A DNA stretch of 64,000 nucleotides from Prauserella endophytica (GTDB lineage: Bacteria > Actinomycetota > Actinomycetes > Mycobacteriales > Pseudonocardiaceae). This document shows, piece by piece, positions 8,124 to 15,277 of the stretch. Every line of letters begins with the position of its first letter. The first letter of the stretch is position 1. Location of the stretch: positions 62,001 through 126,000 of the forward strand of contig NZ_SWMS01000012.1 in the NCBI RefSeq assembly GCF_005146945.1. Reading direction: 5' to 3'. The notes under the pieces were generated by a model. The model saw only the letters and a list, made by a program, of their open reading frames with translations. It did no database searches and had not been told where the DNA came from. Made by a program: the position numbers and the translations under genes.

Positions 8124-9709
8124 TTCAGCTCCCATTCGACGTGCGGTAACCTCACGCGGCGTCCGCCCAACTCCGCAAGGCGCCGGAACCCTTGGAGCAC
8201 AGCGAACAGTCCTTCGTTGCTCCACGCTACATCGTCGAGCAACTCGGACAGCAGGCCGGTATCGAGTGTGGAGTATCGACGTAGGTTGGAAGACTCCCAG
8301 TTCGCCTCGATTTGGCCACCGAAACGCACCCAGAATTCTTCGTCTTCGATGACGATCAGACTTGGAAACTCATAGTTCCCGCTGACAAGGTTCAGGCCGA
8401 ACCCAGTGCATTCCAGCCGGAAACGTTGCTCCACGGGATTTTCCAGCAACCATCGCATCGGCTGCGACAGCCGACTGGAATGCATCGGATCGGCACTGCG
8501 CTGTTCGCCCACGGTGTTGTCTACGTCGTCGCGCCCGAACAGTTCCTCTTCCATCTCCCGTAGGAGTGTGGCGCCAACCTGGGTGTCTCCACGGAGATCG
8601 GCTACTGGCTGGTGGAAGCCTTTTGGTATTACGGCCAGTTGGCGGTTCGCGTTGACGACGCTGCCGGAACGTTGCTGTACAAGGATCAGGTAGTCAGCGT
8701 CGCCGTGAAGACCACGCGGGCGTGCGATGGCGCAGAGCGCGAGGACACCGCCTGCACACAGCCGCCCGTCAAATCGAGCCACCGACGCGAGATCAGGCAG
8801 GTACTGATCACGTAACGGCAGCCGACCGGGCGTGAGGCTGCCGTCGGCCGAGATCGCGTCGAGCAACTCACCTTCGAGAAGGTCCATCGTGAGTGCGTAC
8901 TGTACGAACGGCGCGAGGCCGAGAGTGCCGCTCAGTTGCGGACCTTCGATGTCGATAGTGCGCAGCCGGTACAGCGGCATGTTGACGAGTCTGGTGCCGA
9001 GTTCCAGCGTCTCAGCAAGCCGCCGGATAGCCGCTTCGACAGTCCGGCCGTCGAGGGGCGTTGCCGCCGGAGGCGACGCGTGGTCGAACCTCAGATCGTC
9101 CGAGCCGCCCAGTAACCGACACTCAAGATCAAGCCAGTCAGGGCGCGTCAAGATCGTGGTGTCAACCAAACGTTCGCGATGATACTTCGCGGCGTAGGTG
9201 CCGTATCCGCTCGGCTCGCTTCCGTAGTAGGCAAGCAGGGAGCGTGTGGCCTGTGCGTGGCTGATTTGTCCACGCCGGGCGCCTCGGTCACGAAGGGCGC
9301 GCACGTCGAGGTCGGCAAGCTGAGCCGCAACTTGGCGGCGGCTGGTGCCTGGGTTCCAACCGGCGTACGTATCGAGCCATTCGAGCGCTGCGCCAACGTG
9401 AGGGTCGTCGGCCAAGCGCAACTCGGCATCCGCTCTGGCCTTGTCGTCGGCCGCCGGTTCCGCCGACCGCTGCGACGGCGCGTCGCCGACGAGTTCCGCG
9501 AACCGTGTTAGGACAACGGGAGATGCCCTCTCGTAGGCGGTATCCAAGAGCTGTTGCATCTCGGATTTTGGCTTCAGCGTTGGCTTCTGGTGCCAAGAAG
9601 CAACCGTTCGAACACCGATCCCAAGATGCTCCGCGAACAGTTCATTGCTGAGTCTCAGCGCATTCTGGAGCGCACATGCGGTGCGACCCGTCCACGGTGC
9701 TGCCGCCAT
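8120..9709 (-). CDS. XRE-type regulator with NUDIX-like C-terminal domain (copy 1)
   Basis: 529 aa. The N-terminus holds a helix-turn-helix (FAEHLGIGVRTVASWHQ). A middle region is shared with the protein at 15278-16738 (ILTRPDWLD; YALTMDLLE; LCAGG). The C-terminal domain has PKGFHQP followed by LLREMEEELFGR. That resembles a NUDIX box, but the Gly of the REUXEEXGU pattern is replaced and the upstream Glu is Asp, so hydrolase activity is doubtful. The ATG at 9709 is preceded by AGGAG inside the end of the upstream gene. It is the middle gene of a leftward operon. It is probably a ligand-responsive regulator of the element; the target is unknown. Confidence 0.8.
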   Translation of the reverse strand: MAAAPWTGRTACALQNALRLSNELFAEHLGIGVRTVASWHQKPTLKPKSEMQQLLDTAYERASPVVLTRFAELVGDAPSQRSAEPAADDKARADAELRLADDPHVGAALEWLDTYAGWNPGTSRRQVAAQLADLDVRALRDRGARRGQISHAQATRSLLAYYGSEPSGYGTYAAKYHRERLVDTTILTRPDWLDLECRLLGGSDDLRFDHASPPAATPLDGRTVEAAIRRLAETLELGTRLVNMPLYRLRTIDIEGPQLSGTLGLAPFVQYALTMDLLEGELLDAISADGSLTPGRLPLRDQYLPDLASVARFDGRLCAGGVLALCAIARPRGLHGDADYLILVQQRSGSVVNANRQLAVIPKGFHQPVADLRGDTQVGATLLREMEEELFGRDDVDNTVGEQRSADPMHSSRLSQPMRWLLENPVEQRFRLECTGFGLNLVSGNYEFPSLIVIEDEEFWVRFGGQIEANWESSNLRRYSTLDTGLLSELLDDVAWSNEGLFAVLQGFRRLAELGGRRVRLPHVEWELK

Positions 9710-9712
9710 CTC

Positions 9713-10102
9713 TTACGGCTCCTGCGGGGAACGTGAGGGCTTGATGTGCTCTATCAAGGTCGCGAGCCCAGCCTGAACGTTGGACAACTGCTTCTCGATC
9801 GCATCCAGCCGCCGTTCCATCGCTTCCAGCCGGGTAGAGAGATCCCGTTCCGTAGAAACTTCCAAGCCCGGCGGCTGGCGACCATGAAGGACTGCCTCGA
9901 GGTGCTGAGGGTGCCAGCCGAGCGTGATCGACAAGGATTCGAGGGTTCGCGGGCTACGCTTCCGATTAACCGTGTTCCGCTGAATTTCGCGGACTATTGC
10001 TGACGAGACTTGCGACCGTTCCGCAAGTTCGCGTTGCCGCCATCCGAGCTCTTTCACACGCTCGTTAATGGCCTTCGCGACCGCAGCCCAGTCTTCTGAC
10101 AC
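9713..10102 (-). CDS. Small XRE-family repressor with C-terminal coiled coil
   Basis: 129 aa. An XRE helix-turn-helix spans about residues 15-65 (WRQRELAERSQVSSAIVREI). The C-terminal half (about 85-118) is a heptad-rich helix, LSTRLEAMERRLDAIEKQL, suited to oligomerisation. It is the first gene of the leftward operon and is divergent from the transfer operon, with a perfect 44-bp palindrome between them. This is the usual place of the maintenance repressor (KorSA/Pra-like role) in such elements; the role is inferred from position. Confidence 0.85.
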   Translation of the reverse strand: MSEDWAAVAKAINERVKELGWRQRELAERSQVSSAIVREIQRNTVNRKRSPRTLESLSITLGWHPQHLEAVLHGRQPPGLEVSTERDLSTRLEAMERRLDAIEKQLSNVQAGLATLIEHIKPSRSPQEP

Positions 10103-10411
10103 GTACTCCTCCGCGCTCCGTTACAGCGCCGACGTTAGCGGATTGCCGTCAGGCACTCCCGCATTAGGAACAGGCAAGGCAAGTCGCCGGCTCGATATCG
10201 ACTATTTCATCGATGTATCGATGAAATAGTCGATATCATCAACCGTCGAACGGGCTGGCCGAGCAGGGGTTGGCTAGCTCGCGCAACGCACCCGTTAGCC
10301 CTCACAGGATCTGCGAAAACAGCAAAGCGCATGGTTTCTGCATTGATCGTGCATTTGATGTGCACTGGATATGCATGGTTGGTGGACGCGATTCCTCGTT
10401 GAATCGAAGCC
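10103..10411. promoter_or_regulatory. Divergent control region of the element
   Basis: 309 bases without a gene separate the leftward regulator operon from the rightward transfer operon, so both promoters must lie here. It contains the 44-bp palindrome at 10194-10237 and an A/T-rich stretch at 10321-10380 with repeated TGCA-type words just ahead of the excisionase-like gene. On the minus strand TTGATG (10244-10239) followed after 17 nt by GATACA could be a promoter lying partly inside the palindrome. Confidence 0.6.
10194..10237. promoter_or_regulatory. Perfect 44-bp palindrome (21-bp arms, 2-nt centre)
   Basis: The arm from 10194 to 10214 is the exact reverse complement of 10217-10237, with GT in the centre. 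Within it lie two copies of ATCGAT flanking the centre and GATATC at each outer end. Perfect symmetry over 42 paired bases is far beyond chance. It is best read as a double operator for the adjacent XRE repressor. A replication or transfer origin is an alternative, because the element has no other recognisable one. Confidence 0.85.
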
Positions 10412-10732
10412 ATGGAAAACAAAAGCGAGGAAAACCTCTGCGGAGGAGTTCCAGAAACCAAAGAAATTCGCAATAATCGTCCGGACTTTTATACCGTCAG
10501 GGAAGCGGCTGAAGTTCTTCGGATTGGAGCGTCAACCCTCTACCGGATCATCAGGGAAGGCGATTTTCCAGCAGTCCGATTGCGATCTCGCTACGTCGTC
10601 CCTGCGGAAGCTCTGGAGCAGTTGCTAGCGGAGGCCAAGGCGACGGGCAGCGTCGTCGACCCCAGCCGCATCGCTGCCGAGCGACGGATGGCGCGGGAGG
10701 TCGCTCGCATGACTGGAGGTGCGTCGTGGTAG
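10412..10732 (+). CDS. xis: Excisionase-like helix-turn-helix protein
   Basis: 106 aa, with a MerR/excisionase-type DNA-binding domain at about residues 27-75: FYTVREAAEVLRIGASTLYR, then EGDFPAVRLRSRYVVPAEAL. Proteins of this family act as excision directionality factors or small activators. It begins the transfer operon, so expression of excision and transfer would be coupled. The WhiB-like gene overlaps its end by 7 bases. It lies 5.7 kb from the integrase gene, whereas many related elements keep xis and int adjacent. Confidence 0.82.
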   Translation: MENKSEENLCGGVPETKEIRNNRPDFYTVREAAEVLRIGASTLYRIIREGDFPAVRLRSRYVVPAEALEQLLAEAKATGSVVDPSRIAAERRMAREVARMTGGASW

Positions 10733-11094
10733 AGCCTGAGGACTTCGACAACTTCGACGACTACTTGGTCGCGCTTGCCGTGGAACTCGATCGCTACGCC
10801 GATGTTCCGGATGACGTGCTGACAGACATCGTTCGGCGCGACGGCTCGTGCATGTGGGTCTACACCAATAGCGAGATTCCGGAATGGACAGGCAACGATC
10901 TGACGGATCGGGAACTGGCCGCGAGGATCTGTGCCAGCTGCACCGCTCGGTTGGCTTGCCTGGAACTGGAGTTGCGCACAGCTGGCCCGTTGACGGTTGG
11001 CGTGTGGGGTGCCCTGTCCGAACAGGACCGCCGAGCGCTGTACATGGTTTGGCTGGCTCGCCGCGAGAGCAGGCACGGAGGTGGGTTGTCATGA
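10726..11094 (+). CDS. WhiB-like protein
   Basis: 122 aa from a GTG with GGAGGT ten bases upstream. It has the four-Cys pattern of WhiB proteins (Cys in GSCMW, then CASCTARLAC), followed by the turn motif GVWGALSEQDRRALY, where the classic GVWGG has Ala. These proteins bind a [4Fe-4S] cluster and usually partner the principal sigma factor, activating or repressing transcription. Its place as second gene of the transfer operon suggests it tunes element genes or host promoters during transfer (inference). Confidence 0.87.
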   Translation: MVEPEDFDNFDDYLVALAVELDRYADVPDDVLTDIVRRDGSCMWVYTNSEIPEWTGNDLTDRELAARICASCTARLACLELELRTAGPLTVGVWGALSEQDRRALYMVWLARRESRHGGGLS

Positions 11095-11420
11095 GCCTGC
11101 CACCTACGCACCTACTTGTTGCTGCGGGTATTCTGCTCGGCTGGGTCTTGCTGTGGAGGATCGCTGCGTGGAAGCGACGGCGGTCGCTCGACGCCACGAG
11201 GTCGAGCGACCGGCTGCTGTCGTTGTTTGGCCGAGTGGTGCTTACGGCCGGACTGATCGTTGGCGTCCAATGGGTCGTGATCGTCACGGCTGGTGGCAAT
11301 CGCGCTCTAGTGGTCGCGGTTCTTGGCATCCCAGCTCTGTTCGCAGCGTACGCGCTGACGAAGGCTTTAACGGTCAAGACCGTCGTAGATACACCTCGTG
11401 TTCGGGGTGGTCGGCGATGA
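11091..11420 (+). CDS. Small membrane protein of the transfer operon
   Basis: 109 aa, beginning at an ATG in ATGA overlap with the WhiB-like gene, with GGAGGTG upstream. Three hydrophobic segments are visible (about residues 7-22, 40-62 and 66-85), separated by a basic loop WKRRRSLDATRSSD. I do not recognise a named family. Small hydrophobic Spd proteins assist intramycelial spread of actinomycete elements, and its position just before the DUF2637-like and FtsK-like genes fits that. Confidence 0.72.
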   Translation: MSLPPTHLLVAAGILLGWVLLWRIAAWKRRRSLDATRSSDRLLSLFGRVVLTAGLIVGVQWVVIVTAGGNRALVVAVLGIPALFAAYALTKALTVKTVVDTPRVRGGRR

Positions 11421-12148
11421 CCCGGCAACGCTACTGGGAAGGGGTGGCCGCCTCTGGGCGGCCACCCGCCGGCCCCACGGACGAAGCGGCCTTCCGAGTG
11501 GAGCGTGTACGTGAGCAGGTGGACCGGCTGTGCTGGGCCGGGATCACGATGGGGCTGGCGTTCACGATGACGAACGTGCAGCATTTCGCGGCGGCTGGTG
11601 CACCTGCGTGGTCGTTGCCGTGGCTCGCCGCATGGCTGCTCGATCCCACGGTGTCTCTCGTACTGATCGCGATCCTGCGTGCCGAGCAAGTCACCGCGCG
11701 GTACGGCGTGCGGATGGGACCGTGGGTGAGGCGCGCGAAGTGGTTCACTCTGGGTGCGACGTACGTCATGAACACCTGGGCATCGTTCGTGGCCGGTTCA
11801 TGGGCCGGGATCGTGTTGCACTCGGTCCCGCCTCTGCTCGTGTTCATGGCAGCCGAGGCCGTGACCGACCTTCGGGACAAGCTCACCGCAGCCGCCCTGG
11901 CTGCGCTACAGGAATCGAAGCCAGCCTCGACCGGAGGTGGGTCACATCGAACGGAGATCAGGACACACGCCGGTGGCCGCCGGAAACTCTTCGCGGACTA
12001 CCTGACTGAGGCGCGCCACGCGTGGACGCCCGGCATCGAGATCACGCCCGCATGGGTGCGGCAGGTCACCGCGTGCTCGCGCGGCTTGTCGTCTCGCCTG
12101 GCGGCCACGCTGGCAGCCGAGATCGCGGAACGGGAGGCCAACCCGTGA
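11417..12148 (+). CDS. DUF2637/SpdB-like membrane protein
   Basis: 243 aa, start ATG overlapping the preceding stop (ATGA). Four hydrophobic segments lie in the first 150 residues (AGITMGLAFTMTNVQHF; WLAAWLLDPTVSLVLIAIL; FTLGATYVMNTWASF; HSVPPLLVFMAAEAV). A soluble, basic C-terminal part follows (about 160-243). The layout matches DUF2637-type proteins that precede the FtsK-like transfer gene in many actinomycete plasmids and integrative elements. The downstream gene starts in GTGA overlap. Confidence 0.78.
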   Translation: MTRQRYWEGVAASGRPPAGPTDEAAFRVERVREQVDRLCWAGITMGLAFTMTNVQHFAAAGAPAWSLPWLAAWLLDPTVSLVLIAILRAEQVTARYGVRMGPWVRRAKWFTLGATYVMNTWASFVAGSWAGIVLHSVPPLLVFMAAEAVTDLRDKLTAAALAALQESKPASTGGGSHRTEIRTHAGGRRKLFADYLTEARHAWTPGIEITPAWVRQVTACSRGLSSRLAATLAAEIAEREANP

Positions 12149-14292
12149 ACACCTACGACAGACAGCACGGTGCGGCTGTGAACGGCCGCCATGAACGCTC
12201 TGTGCTAGAGCCCAAGGTGTTCGATGCGGAGTTCGCGCCCGGCGAGCAACCGGCCGCCCCGAAGGGTCGTCGGCCCACCCTGGCGTGGCTTCGATCGTTC
12301 GTGCGGTACTGGTGGATGGCACCGCGCGTGGCACATACCCGTGCGGTGATCGCGTACCGACTCCGGAAGCTCCCCCGCGACCTCGCACGCCTCTTGTGGT
12401 TCGTGCTTCGCGGTCACGGCCGCTGGATCGCCAAGGCGTGGACTTGGGCAACGTACGGCGATCTTCGCGCCGATGCCCGTGCCGCGCGGCTCACAGGTGA
12501 CGCCGAGGCCCGGCGAAAGGCGCAAGAGTTGATCCGTGCGGACTCGAAGGCCCGCTGGGGTCGCGCCGCGATCGTGCTGCACCGCTGCGTGGTCGCCGCT
12601 TCGGGAGTCGCGCCTGTGGCACTCATGCTCTGGTGTGTGGACTCGTGGATGGCGCGAACCGACATGTGGCCGTGGCTGGCCGAACTGCTCGGCCTGATCG
12701 ATCGCGGGTGGGATGTACTCAAGGCCCTTGCGTCCGTGCTGCTGCTCGTCGCACCAGTTGGTTGGCTTGTCGCCGCTGCATGGGAGGGGCGTAGCCGGGA
12801 ACCGGGTACCGGCTGGTTGACACAACCTGATCGCGAGGACGCGGATTCATGGATCGATGAGCGGATGGTGTCCAAGGCGCTCGCACACCTTGGCATCTCG
12901 CCGCTGAACACCTTCTTCAAGAACGGCGGAGACCTGCTGTACAGCGTCCCAGCCCGGCGAGACGGCAACGGCACCTACGTCCAGTTGCGGTTGCCATTGG
13001 GCACGACGGCGGACATGGTGGCCGACCGGCGCGACAAGCTGGCTGCCAACCTCGCACGGGCCAAGCTGGAAACCTGGCCCACTGAAGGCGACGAAGCCGG
13101 AGTGCTCGATCTGTGGGTCGCTGACAAGGGTGCGCTCGCGGGCGGCGCCGGAGAATGGCCGCTGCAGTACGACGGGCAGGCCGATGTCTTCGACGGCGTG
13201 CCGTTCGGCCTCACCCAACGTGGCGTGGTCGTCAACGCGCCACTGATCGAGGCGAACTGGCTGATCGGCGGCAGGCCCGGTCAGGGCAAGTCTGCGGCAC
13301 TGCGAACCCTACTGCTGGGTGCCGCGCTCGATCCGAGCGCCGAGCTGTGGATCTTTGTCATGGGCGAGTCGCCCGACTTCGATCCGTTCCAGCCGCGCAC
13401 GGCTCGCTATCGAATGGGCATGGACGACGCAGTCGCGGAAGCTGCCGTCGCTGCGCTGGAAGACCTGCTGACGGAGATGGAGCGGCGCGGCAAGGTACTC
13501 GGCGAGCAGCCAGGTAGGCCGCCGAAGGTGTCACGCAAGCTCGCTGACAAGCCCCGTCTGGTTCTGCATCCGCTGGTGTGCGCGATCGACGAGTGCCACG
13601 AGCTGTTCCAGCATCCCAAGTTCGGCAAACGTGCCGCTGAGCACGCGGTGCGGCTCATCAAGCGCGGACGGAAGTACGGGATCGTACTACTGCTGGCAAC
13701 ACAGTCCCCGACGAAGGACTCGATCCCTCGCGAGGTCACCCGCAACGTTTCTTGCGGAGTGGCGTTCTCGGTAGCCGACCAGGTCGCGAACGATGGGCTG
13801 CTCGGCTCGGGCAGGTACCGGGCAGGCATTCGCGCGACCGACCTACGCATGAAGACCGACCGGGGCACGTGCGTCGCGGTTGGCGTTACGGATGCAAGTT
13901 TCGATCTGATCCGGACGTTCTATGTACCGTTCGAAGACGAAGTCGACATGGTGACACCGGTTATCGAACGCGCTCTCTCGATCATGAGCGAGGACGGGCG
14001 GGCAATCGCGGGCAACGCACATCCGGAGATCGAGGCCGCGCCGGTCGATCACCTCGCAGACGTGGCGACGGTAATGCGGGACGAACGCCGAGTACCCACC
14101 AGGGTTGTGCTCGCCCGACTCGCTGAGCACAACGCTGCCGAGTACGAACGCTGGACCTTCTCCGATCTGAAGGCGATTCTCGGCGAGTCCGGCTTCGGTC
14201 CCAGAAAGTCGGGCGGTGTCCAAGTTGTGCGCGCAGAGGATGTACGAGAGGCACTCACTCGGCGCGCGGCGCCTCAGGAGGAATCGGGCTGA
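12145..14292 (+). CDS. traSA: FtsK/SpoIIIE-type DNA translocase (TraSA-like)
   Basis: 715 aa from a GTG overlapping the previous stop, GGGAGG upstream. The N-terminal part carries two membrane segments at about 148-170 and 190-215. The motor domain has Walker A GGRPGQGKSAALR, Walker B LVCAIDECHELF and the later FtsK signature LLLATQSPTKDSIPREVTRN. Such proteins form hexameric pumps that move double-stranded DNA between mycelial cells as the sole essential transfer protein. It lacks the chromosomal FtsK's long linker and gamma domain, though a short C-terminal winged-helix-like region is possible (FSDLKAILGESGFG). It is the last gene of the operon, followed by a strong hairpin. Confidence 0.93.
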   Translation: MNTYDRQHGAAVNGRHERSVLEPKVFDAEFAPGEQPAAPKGRRPTLAWLRSFVRYWWMAPRVAHTRAVIAYRLRKLPRDLARLLWFVLRGHGRWIAKAWTWATYGDLRADARAARLTGDAEARRKAQELIRADSKARWGRAAIVLHRCVVAASGVAPVALMLWCVDSWMARTDMWPWLAELLGLIDRGWDVLKALASVLLLVAPVGWLVAAAWEGRSREPGTGWLTQPDREDADSWIDERMVSKALAHLGISPLNTFFKNGGDLLYSVPARRDGNGTYVQLRLPLGTTADMVADRRDKLAANLARAKLETWPTEGDEAGVLDLWVADKGALAGGAGEWPLQYDGQADVFDGVPFGLTQRGVVVNAPLIEANWLIGGRPGQGKSAALRTLLLGAALDPSAELWIFVMGESPDFDPFQPRTARYRMGMDDAVAEAAVAALEDLLTEMERRGKVLGEQPGRPPKVSRKLADKPRLVLHPLVCAIDECHELFQHPKFGKRAAEHAVRLIKRGRKYGIVLLLATQSPTKDSIPREVTRNVSCGVAFSVADQVANDGLLGSGRYRAGIRATDLRMKTDRGTCVAVGVTDASFDLIRTFYVPFEDEVDMVTPVIERALSIMSEDGRAIAGNAHPEIEAAPVDHLADVATVMRDERRVPTRVVLARLAEHNAAEYERWTFSDLKAILGESGFGPRKSGGVQVVRAEDVREALTRRAAPQEESG

Positions 14293-14302
14293 CAGCGAGG
14301 GA

Positions 14303-14344
14303 AGCGTGAGGGGCGTGGGGAGATCTCCCCACGCCCCTCACGCT
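14303..14344. terminator. Perfect 42-bp inverted repeat, bidirectional terminator
   Basis: The 21 bases 14303-14323 are the exact reverse complement of 14324-14344, centred on AGATCT. It lies 10 bp after the translocase stop and faces two leftward genes ending at 14473. A G+C-rich perfect stem between convergent units is best explained as a two-way terminator. Confidence 0.85.
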
Positions 14345-14472
14345 GCTTTGTCCCCACGATGACCAGGGAAAACGTCGTCCAGGGAACCAAGTTGGGCTTC
14401 GATTCCGGTTCGGCGATCGCTGCTGTTTCGCGGTTCGCAGTAGCAGCGCTGTCCCTCCCTCTCCGTGCGCCG

Positions 14473-14880
14473 TCAGGTATCAACCTCCGCGTCCAGTTCG
14501 CGCTGGCGAGCAAGGTCAAGCAACTCAACAGCGACTCGGAGCAGCGTGCGCCCGGTCGCTTCAAGATGCAGATAGTCGTACGGGTGATCAGCGTCGAGCT
14601 GCCGCTGCAACACATCGATGCCGAACCGACTCCGCTTCTCGACGCATCGGTCCTCGTACGCCTCGCGTGCTTCCCGCATAGTCGAGATCTGCTCGGGGCG
14701 GCGCGTGGCCATGTCCAGCTCCGGCTCAGGCTCGAGCCAGTCCGACAACACCAGCGAACCAAGCACATCCTGTGCTGCCTGTCGCTGGTCTTCGTTGCCG
14801 TCCAGTGCCTCCTTGAGCTTCAGCCACTGCGAAGTGTCCAACGCCGCGTAGTACCCACCAGGATCGAAGTTCAAGCTCAT
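14473..14880 (-). CDS. Hypothetical element protein
   Basis: 135 aa, mostly charged and helical. The ATG at 14880 shares its A with the TAA stop of the upstream small gene, indicating translational coupling; longer readings from 14919 lack support. Features include a repeated acidic/aromatic pattern near the N-terminus (MSLNFDPGGYYAAL, SQWLKLKEAL) and an Arg/Glu-rich middle. I do not recognise a family. It forms a two-gene unit convergent with the transfer operon. Confidence 0.65.
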   Translation of the reverse strand: MSLNFDPGGYYAALDTSQWLKLKEALDGNEDQRQAAQDVLGSLVLSDWLEPEPELDMATRRPEQISTMREAREAYEDRCVEKRSRFGIDVLQRQLDADHPYDYLHLEATGRTLLRVAVELLDLARQRELDAEVDT

Positions 14881-15089
14881 TACCCGTACCCCCCGAGCCG
14901 AGCAATGCAGGCCGTGCACTCCGCACCCGGAGGCGCCAAAGCCGACACCGTGATCACTTCGTGTCCGCAGACAGCCGCGTACTTTCCGTCTGTCCGGCCA
15001 GCCGCAAACTCCTCATCGGTAACCGCATGGTCCCGCCCATCCACTGCGCAGCGGTACCACGTCACGAACAACTGTCTGGTCGCATTCAC
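14880..15089 (-). CDS. Small hypothetical protein with Cys pairs
   Basis: 69 aa from a GTG at 15089, because GGGAGGTG lies 5 bases upstream of it; a TTG at 15104 would place that ribosome site inside the gene. The protein has isolated Cys (WYRCAV, AVCGHEV) and a C-terminal CTACIARLGG, suggesting a small metal-binding or regulatory protein. The function is not recognised. It is coupled to the following gene by a one-base stop/start overlap. Confidence 0.65.
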   Translation of the reverse strand: MNATRQLFVTWYRCAVDGRDHAVTDEEFAAGRTDGKYAAVCGHEVITVSALAPPGAECTACIARLGGYG

Positions 15090-15177
15090 CGATTCACCTC
15101 CCAATCGCCAGTGCTGATGTCACAAGCCCTGACACAACCCACTCAGGAGCTTCACGAACAGAGCAGCGATGTAGGAA

Positions 15178-15190
15178 TCTCGTCGCGAGA
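15178..15190. promoter_or_regulatory. Small palindrome in a divergent intergenic region
   Basis: TCTCG-TCG-CGAGA (15178-15190) is a perfect inverted repeat about midway between the divergent genes starting at 15089 (minus) and 15278 (plus). It is a candidate operator, perhaps for the XRE/NUDIX-like protein encoded next to it. Confidence 0.3.
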
Positions 15191-15277
15191 ATGTTGCAGT
15201 TGCCGCCTTCACCTGCAGAAATACCGAGTCAGTTGATAAGCTAAGGCAGGCTGGAGCAAGTAGGGAGGTGCGCGGCA

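Noticed and set aside
10625-11689. Long reading frame on the minus strand opposite the transfer operon
   Set aside because: It has no family features, and the plus strand carries four overlapping genes with good ribosome sites and conserved motifs.
12145-14292. Chromosomal cell-division FtsK
   Set aside because: It is too short, has no long linker, lies between integrative-element genes and ends an operon with an excisionase-like gene.
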